From Corynebacterium bouchesdurhonense (lineage in GTDB: Bacteria > Actinomycetota > Actinomycetes > Mycobacteriales > Mycobacteriaceae): DNA of 64,000 bases. Below are positions 50,444 through 57,279 of this stretch, piece after piece. Each line of letters begins with the position of its first letter. The first letter of the stretch is position 1. The stretch spans positions 186,001 through 250,000 of the forward strand of contig NZ_LT546028.1 of assembly GCF_900078305.2 (NCBI RefSeq), given 5' to 3'. Made by a program: the position numbers and the translations under genes. The notes under the pieces were generated by a model. It saw only the letters and a program-made list of their open reading frames with translations. It ran no database searches and was not told the DNA's origin.

Positions 50444-50534
50444 AGCTGAGCGCAGCTGAGCGCAGCTGAGCGCAGCTGAGCGCAGCTGAGCGCAGCTGAG
50501 CGCAGCTGAGCGCAGCTGAGCGCAGCTGAGCGCA
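50444..50534. repeat. Tandem array of a 10-bp unit (AGCTGAGCGC), about nine copies
   Basis: Nine head-to-tail perfect copies between the lutC stop and its terminator. Each unit junction contains GCTG-AGCG-CAGC, a short hairpin, so the transcript would be structured. The unit length (10 bp) differs from the codon period. Copy number is likely variable between isolates. Confidence 0.9.
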
Positions 50535-50535
50535 C

Positions 50536-50576
50536 AAAACGGCCGGCCCTTCCTTTCGGAAGCGACCGGCCGTTTT
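50536..50576 (+). terminator. Terminator of the lut operon (bidirectional)
   Basis: An 11-bp perfect stem AAAACGGCCGG (50536-50546) with CCGGCCGTTTT (50566-50576), giving a T-run on each strand. It ends lldP-lutABC and insulates the tRNA downstream. Confidence 0.9.
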
Positions 50577-50791
50577 GCTGTCATTGTTTCCCGTGCCACG
50601 CTTTGTATCGCGCGCAGGAATGAGTATGGCGGGCCAACGTTCGAGGAGCGTTGAATCGGGCTGTGTGTTCCTCCCCGGTTCTTTGTCATTGCGCTGGGTT
50701 GCCCCGGGGGCCGGAGCGCGGAGGGCGATTTCAAGGCGGAGGCCCCCGGGTGCTAGGCTTTTCACGTTGGCAGCTGCCGCTGCCGGCGGAT

Positions 50792-50865
50792 GTCTTCGTA
50801 GCTCAGTGGATTAGAGCATCGGTTTCCGGTACCGAAGGTCGCAGGTTCGAATCCTGTCGGGGACA
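50792..50865 (+). tRNA. tRNA-Arg (anticodon CCG)
   Basis: A 74-nt cloverleaf. Acceptor GTCTTCG pairs with CGGGGAC with G-U pairs; D-arm GCTCAGTGGATTAGAGC; anticodon stem TCGGT/ACCGA with loop TTCCGGT, anticodon CCG; T-arm CAGGTTCGAATCCTG; discriminator A. CCA is not encoded. It reads CGG codons. Its 3' end is the insertion site of the IS481-family element, and a second copy of the last bases is found at 54460. Confidence 0.93.
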
Positions 50866-50870
50866 CAGTG
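50854..50870 (+). repeat. Target-site duplication, left copy (tRNA-Arg 3' end)
   Basis: CTGTCGGGGACACAGTG overlaps the tRNA 3' end and recurs exactly at 54460-54476; a shared TG extends both to 19 bp. It flanks the IS481-family element. Confidence 0.8.
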
Positions 50871-50968
50871 TGTCATCAGTCGCGACATAGTTGACAGTTC
50901 AGTCGCGACATGGTGGACAAACCGGCACCTTGGTTTTTTGTTTTCTGGGGTGCCGGTTTTGTTGTTTG

Positions 50969-52119
50969 TTAGGCCAGGGGTGGTTGGCCGTGTTTCCAAT
51001 ATGGTTTTTGGTAGTTGCGGGATGTGTCGATGTAGTGCTCGGTGATGATCTCGCCGGTTTCTTTCAGTGATGTGGTGATGTGGTTGTCGGTGATGACCAT
51101 TAAGACGGGTTCGCCGGCGTATTTCCTGCCGATGCCGAGTTGGTAGAGCTTGCCGGCGTAACGCACGGTGACTTTGCCGTTGGGGGTGACGATGTCGTTG
51201 CGGATGCGCCATTCTTCGGTGGGGTTGTCGTTGGGTTCGGCTTTTGTGCCGGTGGTGTAGACCTCGGCTGGGGTGCGTCTGCCGAGTGCTCGGTGGGGGC
51301 GTTGGGTGTTGTAGTAGTCGGCGAATTCGTCGAGGAGGCGCTGCAGTTCGCTGATGGTGGTTGCTGGGGGTTTGGCGGCTATCCATTTTTTGAGTGTTTG
51401 GTGGAAGCGCTCAATTTTGCCCTGGGTTTGGGGGTGTCCTGGGCGGCCGTTTTTCTGTTGGATGCGGTGCTCGTTGAGGGTTTTCTCGAATGCGTTGCGC
51501 CCACCTTTTGCCCCGGCTAGGCGGGCGGTGAAGACCAGGCCGTTGTCGGTCAGTGTTGATGCTGGTGGGCCGTAGGTGGTGATCAGGCGTTGGAGTTCGG
51601 CGGCGACGGCTGGGCCGGTGAAGGCGTGTCTGGCGGTGATTGACAAAAGGTAGCGGGAGTGGTCGTCGATGAAGTCGAGGACTTCGATTCGGGTGCCGTC
51701 GAGCAGGTAGAGGTGGGTGATGTCTGCTTGCCAGCATTCGTTGGCCATAGCGGCTTCGAACCGAATGTAGGCGCTGCGCGGTTTTTTCTTCGGCTGCGGG
51801 CTCACTAGCCCGGCGTCGGTGATGATGCGGCGGATTGTAGAGGTTGACGGCACGCGCATTCCTTGCCGTTCCAGGTGGAAGGCGATGGTGTCGGGGCCTG
51901 CGTCGAGGCCAGATTTCACCAGCTCTTTGCGCATGTCGATGATGCGGTTTCGCAGTGCCTGCGGCACTGCTTGAGGGTGAGTGTGGGGTGCGCGGGATTT
52001 CGGCGCGATGGCCTGCGCACCGCCGGCGTCGTACTCGGCGAGGATTTTGTAGACGCGTTGTCTGGAGATGCCGAATCGTTTCGCAACCTTGGCGACGGGC
52101 TCTCGTTGCTCCCGGACGG
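50969..52119 (-). pseudogene. IS481-family transposase, 3' part (interrupted)
   Basis: DDE transposase. An N-terminal helix-turn-helix (VAKVAKRFGISRQRVYKILAEYDAGG) can be read between 52119 and about 52020. The catalytic core is ANECWQADITHLYLLDGTRIEVLDFIDDHSRY (first Asp), YGPPASTLTDNGLVF (second Asp) and QTQGKIERFHQTLKKWI (Glu), with the usual IS481 C-terminus YNTQRPHRALGRRTP. The first 12 codons are cut off by the IS21-like element and lie at 54278-54314. Joining the parts after removing that element and one target duplication gives a continuous 395-residue frame starting MNSPNRNLAIVKAVREQ. Confidence 0.88.
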
Positions 52120-52124
52120 CTTTA
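52120..52124 (+). repeat. 5-bp target-site duplication of the IS21-family element (left)
   Basis: CTTTA immediately left of the IS end. The same 5 bases lie at 54278-54282 on the right. Confidence 0.75.
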
Positions 52125-52189
52125 TGTGAGCGCTCTTCGAAATGTAGCCCACTGGCGCTCTTTGAAAAGTAGCCCAGTGTGGTCTTGGG

Positions 52190-52984
52190 TTATTGTGCCT
52201 GATGCGGTTGCGGGGCGGGGGTTGTTGCGGGGATTTCTCTGCCTTTGATGCGGTGGCTGGTGCCTCGGTGTTGGAAGATTTTGGCGTGGTGGACGATGCG
52301 GTCAACCATCGCGGTGGCGACAGTGACGTCGCCGAAGCATTGCGCCCATTGGGAAAATGCCAGGTTGGACGTGACAATGATGGAGCCGTGTTCGTACCGG
52401 CGGGACACGAGCTGGAAGAACAGGTTCGCGGCGTCGGCCTCAACTGGGATGTAGCCGAGTTCGTCGATGATGAGCAGGTGGTAGCCGCTTAAGCGTTTCA
52501 AGGTTGGTTCCAACCTGCCCATCGCGTGTGCTTCGGTCAGCGTGTTGACCCACCCGGCGGCGGTGTCGAACAAGACCCGGTAGCCTTGCTGGGCTGCGGT
52601 GACGCCGAGTGCTGTGGCGAGGTGTGTTTTACCGGTGCCGGGCGGGCCGAGGAGGACGACGTTTTCGGCGGTGGCGACCCACGCGCCCGTTTCAAGACGG
52701 GCGATCTCTGCCCGGTCGATTGCGGGTTGGGCGGTGAAGTCGAAGTCGGCGATGGTTTTTATCGAGGGGAAGCCGGCGCGTTTGACGCGTTGGGTGGCGC
52801 CGGATTCTGCTCTGGCGGTGGCTTCGACAGACAGCACTGCGGCGAGGTATTCCTCGTGTGTCCAGGATTCGGCGCGGGCTTGTTCCGCGATGGTTGCGTG
52901 GATGCTGGCGATGCGGGGTGCTTTGAGCTCCCTGGCGTAGCGGTGGATTGTTGCGGTGGTGTCGTGTGCTGGGGTGCGGGTCAT
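52190..52984 (-). CDS. istB: IS21-family helper ATPase IstB
   Basis: 264 residues of the AAA+ family related to DnaC. Walker A is LLGPPGTGKTHLATALG and Walker B LLIIDELGYIPV; SNLAFSQWAQCFGD follows, as usual in IstB. It regulates target choice for IstA. The ATG overlaps the istA stop by 4 bp, which implies coupled translation. Confidence 0.95.
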   Translation of the reverse strand: MTRTPAHDTTATIHRYARELKAPRIASIHATIAEQARAESWTHEEYLAAVLSVEATARAESGATQRVKRAGFPSIKTIADFDFTAQPAIDRAEIARLETGAWVATAENVVLLGPPGTGKTHLATALGVTAAQQGYRVLFDTAAGWVNTLTEAHAMGRLEPTLKRLSGYHLLIIDELGYIPVEADAANLFFQLVSRRYEHGSIIVTSNLAFSQWAQCFGDVTVATAMVDRIVHHAKIFQHRGTSHRIKGREIPATTPAPQPHQAQ

Positions 52985-54207
52985 GCCGTGGTCCTTTTCG
53001 CAGGGCTTGAGGTGATGCGGTCATAGACGGTGAGGTCGGCGGCGGCGATGTCGAAGCTGGGTTTCGGTGCAGGCGTGGTTGCGCGCTGCTGGCGCATTGC
53101 TTTGGCCGCGGCCTGGTGGGCGGGGTCGGTGATTGTGCGGCTTTGCGCCCAGATTGTTTGGTGGGAGGCGATTGTTTCCCCGCCCGGGCCGGTCAAGATG
53201 ACCTGGTGCAAGGTGGTGTGCACCGTGACGAGTCGGTCGACGTAGGCGGGGTCGACGCTGTAGTGGTTGGTGTCGACGGTGACGTAGTAGTTACGCGGCA
53301 GCCGCACTGCGGGGCGGGTGCCGAAGGTCGGTGTGTATGGCGGTAGCGGCCGCATCCCGGCCCGATCTGTGGCGAAGGCTTCCGCTGGTGAAGTCTTCAA
53401 CACCGCGTGTGTTCTCACGTTGGCAACGGTGGTGAACCAGTCGTCGAGCTGGGCTTGCACATCCTTCGGACTGGTGAAGCGCCGTGCCGGGAAGAACGAG
53501 GTTTTCATGTACCCGTTGGTGCGCTCAACGACGCCTTTGGATTCCGGGTCCCTGGGTGGGGTTTGCACGATCTTGCAGCCCAACGCGCCGGCGAACGCGA
53601 TCACCGGTTCGCACAGTCTGGCTCTGCCGATGCCGGATTCGCGGTCCCACACCAGTCGGGTGGGAACCCCTGTGAAGGTGTGCTCGAGGAGATCCCACAT
53701 CCCGGCCAGCAGATCATCGGTGGTGCGCGACGGCAAGATCCGCGCCCCGGCGAAACGGGAATGAGCAGCAACCATCACCAACACCGGCAGCTTGCGAAAC
53801 GCTCCGGTGTCATCGGGCAGCCCGCCCGGAGCGAACGTCAGGTCGCACTGGATCTCATGTCCCGGCAGGTGGTCCAACGTGTCGACCGGATCTGGTGGAA
53901 GGTATTCCGGGCGTATTTTGGCTACGTTTTTGCGGAACCATGATTCTGACCCTTCCCAACCGACCCGCTGAGCGATGACCTTCGCATTCAACCGGGGCGA
54001 CTCGGCCAACAGGGCGCGCACCGCCGGCTCATAGGCGTCGAAACTCGTTGGCCTTGCCGGGCGCGGGGAATACTCCGGTGGCGATTCGGATGCTAGTGCG
54101 CGTTCAACGGTCTTTTTCGCGCAGCCGACTTCCTCAGCGATCTTCCTGATTGATAGTCCCTGCCCACGCAGGAACCGAATTTGAGCCCATTGATCCAAAG
54201 AAATCAC
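52981..54207 (-). CDS. istA: IS21-family transposase IstA
   Basis: 408 residues. N-terminal helix-turn-helix (LSIRKIAEEVGCAKKTVERAL), then a DDE core: Asp in HEIQCDLTFAPG, Asp in LVWDRESGIGRARL, Glu in ESKGVVERTNGYMKTSF. The C-terminal beta-barrel region (RNYYVTVDTNHYSVDPAYVDRLV) is typical of IstA. The frame is unbroken. Confidence 0.95.
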   Translation of the reverse strand: MISLDQWAQIRFLRGQGLSIRKIAEEVGCAKKTVERALASESPPEYSPRPARPTSFDAYEPAVRALLAESPRLNAKVIAQRVGWEGSESWFRKNVAKIRPEYLPPDPVDTLDHLPGHEIQCDLTFAPGGLPDDTGAFRKLPVLVMVAAHSRFAGARILPSRTTDDLLAGMWDLLEHTFTGVPTRLVWDRESGIGRARLCEPVIAFAGALGCKIVQTPPRDPESKGVVERTNGYMKTSFFPARRFTSPKDVQAQLDDWFTTVANVRTHAVLKTSPAEAFATDRAGMRPLPPYTPTFGTRPAVRLPRNYYVTVDTNHYSVDPAYVDRLVTVHTTLHQVILTGPGGETIASHQTIWAQSRTITDPAHQAAAKAMRQQRATTPAPKPSFDIAAADLTVYDRITSSPAKRTTA

Positions 54208-54277
54208 CCATCCAATCTTTTTCGGATGGGCTACATTTCGAGGAGCGTTTTGGGCTACTTTTCAAAGAGCGCTGACA

Positions 54278-54314
54278 CTTTAACAATGGCGAGGTTGCGG
54301 TTGGGGCTATTCAT
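54278..54314 (-). pseudogene. IS481-family transposase, 5' fragment (first 12 codons)
   Basis: ATG at 54312-54314 followed by N-S-P-N-R-N-L-A-I-V-K, ending in the CTTTA target duplication of the IS21-like element. It joins in frame to 52119 when the element is removed. Confidence 0.8.
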
Positions 54315-54459
54315 TTGTCAACTATGTCGCGACTGAGGTGTCAACCATCACCCCAAGTACTTTCGGGGGGCTAATTGTCGCCTATGTCGCGGCTGATCTG
54401 ACAACCATCAAGAACCTTTTCCCAGGCACACGGTGTCAACTATGTCGTGACTTCAGACA

Positions 54460-54476
54460 CTGTCGGGGACACAGTG
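54460..54476 (+). repeat. Target-site duplication, right copy (tRNA-Arg 3' end)
   Basis: A second exact copy of CTGTCGGGGACACAGTG, right after the IS481 terminal repeat. It contains only the tRNA acceptor 3' strand and discriminator, so it is not a functional tRNA. Confidence 0.8.
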
Positions 54477-54775
54477 TGAGCCGGGGGTTTCGATTAACTT
54501 TCCGAAATCATGAAGTCTCGAGACATCGTTCCTACGGTGCCTCGAGATTTTCGATTTCGGGTTTCCCGAGTTCGTTGTGCGTCTTGTTGTTGTAGATGAA
54601 CAGTAGAGGCGCTTGCACTCAGAGGCTGTGGCTTCGTTCGCTCGATGGCGGGGTTTTGCAGCGCTCCATGGCGGTCTTGTTGCTGCGATCACGCAAGACT
54701 GGCCGCGGGTAGTTGTTGGGGTCTGAACCGAGAGGGATGCGCCCGGTCGGGGCCGTTTGGAACGCTGCCCCTACG
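54477..54775. other. Unassigned spacer between IS and cadmium genes
   Basis: About 300 bp with no supported gene. It has a TCTCGAG/CTCGAGA inverted repeat (about 54517-54548). Minus-strand fragments such as L-F-I-Y-N-N-K-T-H-N-E-L-G look protein-like but are short and broken by stops; a decayed transposase remnant is possible but not shown. Confidence 0.5.
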
Positions 54776-55375
54776 TCAGAGCCCGAAGGCTCCGCCGCTG
54801 ACGAGGATCACGATACCGAGGCCGATGAGAACGGTGGGAAAGAGGATGTGCTCCCAGCGTTCGAGCACTTCCGCGATCGGGGGGCGAGTGGCGACGAACT
54901 TTGCCAGGGCCACCAGGACCGCAACGAGCGCGAGGAAGATAACGCAGTAGGTGACTACTGCGAGAGGTTCCACGCTGAGGAATACAGGGGTGTAGACGCC
55001 GATGTTGTCGCCACCGTTGGCAAAGGTGACGCCTGCGACTGTCCCCACGCCGACCTTCTTGCCGGAAACCTTGGCCTCGTCGTCATCGTCGTCATCGTCC
55101 CCGCGCCAGGCCTCCCATGCGGCCCAGAGGCCGATGCCCAGAGGGATGAGACCAAAGTATGGAATGGCTGCCGGGGGCAGGAATGCTCCGGCGCCGATGG
55201 TCACAAGGATCGCGGCGACGAGGATGCCGGCAAATCCGAGGTACTGGCCGGCCAGAATACGGGCGGTAGTGCCGCTCTGGCCTGCCCCTCGCGCGAAGAA
55301 AAGGGAGAGCACGATGATGTCGTCGATGTTGGTAGCTGCGAACAGGCCTATCGCCTGCAAGACCGTGGTGAGCAT
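54776..55375 (-). CDS. cadD: CadD-family cadmium resistance transporter
   Basis: 199 residues with about five membrane helices and the family features ATNIDDIIVLSLFFARG near the N-terminus and VTFANGGDNIGVYTPVFLS in the second half, both with Asp/Asn in the membrane. A very acidic loop (GDDDDDDDEAK) lies between the halves and could bind Cd. CadD proteins give cadmium resistance by export or binding. The ATG overlaps the cmtR-like stop (TAATG), so the two genes form an operon. It lies beside insertion sequences, suggesting horizontal gain. Confidence 0.9.
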   Translation of the reverse strand: MLTTVLQAIGLFAATNIDDIIVLSLFFARGAGQSGTTARILAGQYLGFAGILVAAILVTIGAGAFLPPAAIPYFGLIPLGIGLWAAWEAWRGDDDDDDDEAKVSGKKVGVGTVAGVTFANGGDNIGVYTPVFLSVEPLAVVTYCVIFLALVAVLVALAKFVATRPPIAEVLERWEHILFPTVLIGLGIVILVSGGAFGL

Positions 55376-55734
55376 TACGCGCCCTCCCCAGCTGCGTAGC
55401 ACCCGGGAAGCGAGCAGGCGGGATCGATGCACGGGGCGTCTTCGTCTACTGCCAAGGTGGCATCGACCAATGCAGTCAGCGCCTGCGCCAGGTGCGGATC
55501 GGCGATCTCGTATCGCGTCCGACGACCCTCGGGCTCGGAGACGACGATCCCGCAATCGCGCAGGCATGCCAGGTGGTTGGACACGTTCGGGCGCGTCAGG
55601 TTCAGATCTCGGGACAGTTCCGCCGGGTAAGCGGGATGGTCGAGCAGGGTCAAGATGATCCGGGATCGAGTGGGGTCGGCCAGTGCACGACCCAGGCGGT
55701 TCATCACGTCGAGACGCGAAGTAATAGTCAGCAT
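55375..55734 (-). CDS. cmtR: ArsR/SmtB-family Cd/Pb-sensing repressor, CmtR-like
   Basis: 119 residues. A winged-helix core (ADPTRSRIILTLLDHPAYPAELSRDLNLTRPNVSNHLACLRDCGIV) is followed by a Cys-rich tail. Cys57, Cys61 and Cys102 fall at the same numbers as the metal ligands of M. tuberculosis CmtR, which senses Cd and Pb; Cys107 and Cys112 are additional. It probably represses its own operon with cadD and is released by the metal. A promoter and direct-repeat operator lie immediately upstream, with the start codon only 7 bases after the -10 box. Confidence 0.92.
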   Translation of the reverse strand: MLTITSRLDVMNRLGRALADPTRSRIILTLLDHPAYPAELSRDLNLTRPNVSNHLACLRDCGIVVSEPEGRRTRYEIADPHLAQALTALVDATLAVDEDAPCIDPACSLPGCYAAGEGA

Positions 55735-55769
55735 GCACTGAACTATACAGCGAGCACTGAACTAGTCAA
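55735..55769 (-). promoter_or_regulatory. cmtR-cadD promoter with direct-repeat operator; leaderless start
   Basis: Minus strand: -35 TTGACT (55769-55764), 16-bp spacer, -10 TATAGT (55747-55742), then 7 bases to the ATG. A 10-bp direct repeat AGTTCAGTGC occurs twice (55763-55754 and 55744-55735), one copy in the spacer and one over the -10 and probable start, a plausible CmtR site. The short distance implies a leaderless mRNA. Confidence 0.7.
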
Positions 55770-56450
55770 ATTCCGGGTAGCGGTGCAGCTGTGTGTGCTG
55801 CCTAAGAGACAGTGGAAGTAGCAGAGATGGCAGAGTTTCCAGCAAAAGTTGCGAAAACAGCCTCGCCAGCTCGAGATTCACGTTGCGCACGAGCCTGGCG
55901 CAGTTCGGGAGATCGGTTTTCAGGCCCCAAGCAATGACCCGAACGGGACAACACTCGATGGCCTCATCATCTTGAACCGGGAAGGCCCAAACAAACTTAT
56001 CTACCTCATCCGCAGCCTCGACTCGATTCCCGTTTGCAGCGGGGGCACCTCGGGGTTCGACGACGGTTCGCGCCGCCAAGGAGAGCCTTGCCGGATGGAG
56101 TGCCGAGAGGGACAACGAGGGAGACAACACTGGCGGCGGTGCTTACTTGGTTGAACCACGCTCGTTTCTGGTAATCGGCCCATGTGCGATTTGTGCCGCG
56201 CCGAAGGCAACCGAATTGGCTCCAAGTTCCGTAGCTTTGAAAGTTTCCGCTCGAACGGTAAGTCACCGGAAGAGCTCAACTTTGACGAACTTGTCGAGCG
56301 TTCACGGTGGAGCAACCCGGTGTAGCCGGGGTGTAGCCACTAACCCGCTACAACTGGTCGCGGAGTTAACTGAAACCGCCGGGTCGGAGGTCGCGCTACG
56401 CGCCATCTGTCTCCCCCAGATCGCACCCAGCGACACCCAGCGCGCCTCCC
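55770..56450. other. Unassigned lower-GC segment at island edge
   Basis: About 680 bp with no recognisable gene. Open frames exist on both strands: plus 55849-56154 (TTG start, includes L-D-G-L-I-I-L-N-R-E-G-P-N-K-L-I-Y-L) and minus 55762-56130. Neither has a good ribosome-binding site or a family I recognise. Base composition is closer to the cad region than to the core, so it is likely part of the acquired segment. Confidence 0.45.
56182..56325 (+). CDS. Possible small protein, 47 residues
   Basis: ATG 56182 to TAG 56325. The product starts MCDLCRAEGNRIGSKF and ends FDELVERSRWSNPV, with balanced, protein-like composition and a CxxC pair. There is no clear ribosome-binding site and the frame is blocked by TGA 27 bp upstream. 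It may be a fragment of a larger, decayed gene. I do not recognise it. Confidence 0.25.
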   Translation: MCDLCRAEGNRIGSKFRSFESFRSNGKSPEELNFDELVERSRWSNPV

Positions 56451-57002
56451 CTACCCGCTGCGCCGTCGCATCTTCGCGCGGCGCATGTCGATCGCCAGCG
56501 CGATGCCGATCACCGCGGCGTGCTGGCGCTCGTCGAGGCCGGGCTCCATGCGTACCCGGTAGCTCGTCTTGCCCGTAACCGCGCGGCCGAGGCCGCTGAA
56601 CTCCGCGTCCACCCGGGCAAAGGGCCGGCCCTGGGATGTCAGCACGTAGTTGAGCTGGAACACCTCACCCTGGATCTCCACCCCCGGAAAGCCCGCGATC
56701 TCCACGTCAAACTTGGACCCGATCCACGCGAAGCGCTTGGTTAGGCGGGCCAGCTGCATTGGCGGCTCCACCAGGTGCACGACGTAGGTGTCGCGGACGA
56801 GGTCGATGGGGTCCTCGATACTGAGCACGTGCGCGCCGGACGCGTCGAACACCTCCACCCCGCGGGAGGCCTTGACCACGTCGCTCATTTTCAGCGTCTG
56901 GCGGGCCGTGAAAAGTAGCTCGCCGCCGGGCGTCTGGATGGCAAACTCGTCGCGCCCGAGCGCCTTCGTCTGCGTGACCACGATCTCTTGTTGCGTCAGC
57001 AT
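56451..57002 (-). CDS. LURP-one/scramblase-like family protein
   Basis: 183 residues. The pattern of beta strands (EFAIQTPGGELLFTARQTLKMSDVVKASRGVEVFDASGAHVLSIEDP) resembles LURP-one-related (Tubby-like C-terminal) proteins, whose bacterial roles are poorly known. ATG 57002 (MLTQQEIVVTQTKAL) was chosen; the longer upstream frame is low-complexity and antisense-like. It marks the return of core-like GC content after the island. Confidence 0.65.
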   Translation of the reverse strand: MLTQQEIVVTQTKALGRDEFAIQTPGGELLFTARQTLKMSDVVKASRGVEVFDASGAHVLSIEDPIDLVRDTYVVHLVEPPMQLARLTKRFAWIGSKFDVEIAGFPGVEIQGEVFQLNYVLTSQGRPFARVDAEFSGLGRAVTGKTSYRVRMEPGLDERQHAAVIGIALAIDMRRAKMRRRSG

Positions 57003-57051
57003 GGCCCCGAGCGTAGCGAGCGCAGCGACTCCCCGCCCCCTCCCCCGGGCC

Positions 57052-57234
57052 CTAGCGCCCGCGGCGCTTCTGCGCCAGCGTGGCCAGCATGGCCGCCACC
57101 GCCAGGACCACGGCGGACAGGAAGATAGGGGACTTCCAGGCCGCGGATACATCGCCGCCCGCCACGAGCAGGGATGTCAGCATCCCCGCCACCAGGCTTG
57201 CTGCCGCAAGGACGGCCGTCTTCGTGCTGTTCAT
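57052..57234 (-). CDS. Small two-helix membrane protein
   Basis: 60 residues: MNSTKTAVLAAASLVAGMLTSLLVAGG, then a second helix PIFLSAVVLAVAAMLATLAQ and a basic end KRRGR. The ribosome-binding site GGAGGT, 7 bases before ATG 57234, is near-perfect, which supports a real and well-translated gene. It lies 45 bp downstream of the bacteriocin-like secreted protein on the same strand. Size, topology and position fit an immunity protein, but this is inference; no family was recognised. Confidence 0.65.
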   Translation of the reverse strand: MNSTKTAVLAAASLVAGMLTSLLVAGGDVSAAWKSPIFLSAVVLAVAAMLATLAQKRRGR

Positions 57235-57279
57235 GTCGCTTACCTCCTTCGACAAAGCTTCGTCAAAACCGGGTTCGCG

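Larger units (their letters stand above)
52125..54277 (-). mobile_element. IS21-family insertion sequence (istA-istB)
   Basis: A 2153-bp element starting TGTGAGCGC and ending GCGCTGACA, flanked by CTTTA duplications. Each end has two repeats in IS21 style: CTCTTCGAAATGTAGCCCA (52133) and CTCTTTGAAAAGTAGCCCA (52158) at the left, and their complements at 54227-54245 and 54251-54269. It carries two overlapping minus-strand genes, istA then istB. Both are intact, so the element may be active. It is inserted in the 5' end of the IS481-family transposase. Confidence 0.9.
50871..54459 (-). mobile_element. IS481-family insertion sequence interrupted by an IS21-family element
   Basis: The ends are imperfect inverted repeats: left TGTCATCAGTCGCGACATAG (50871) and right, read inward, TGTCTGAAGTCACGACATAG (to 54459). 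Several more AGTCGCGACATAGTTGACA-like units lie near both ends (two at the left, three at the right), probably transposase-binding sites. Without the nested IS21-like element the IS is about 1.43 kb and encodes one 395-residue transposase. It is flanked by 17-19 bp duplicates of the tRNA-Arg 3' end, long for this family. Confidence 0.85.

Noticed and set aside
50444..50534. CRISPR array
   Set aside because: The repeat unit is 10 bp with no spacers; it is a simple tandem repeat.
54477..54692. Transposase remnant downstream of the IS481 element
   Set aside because: Some minus-strand residues look protein-like, but stops interrupt every frame and no transposase motif could be identified.
55804..55813. 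AAGAGACAG, resembling the end of the Nextera mosaic sequence
   Set aside because: Only about 10 bases match and the upstream bases do not follow the adapter; a chance match of this length is plausible in 64 kb.
55762..56154. Overlapping opposite-strand genes in the spacer after cadmium genes
   Set aside because: Neither frame has a ribosome-binding site, a good start codon or a recognisable family; described as unassigned.
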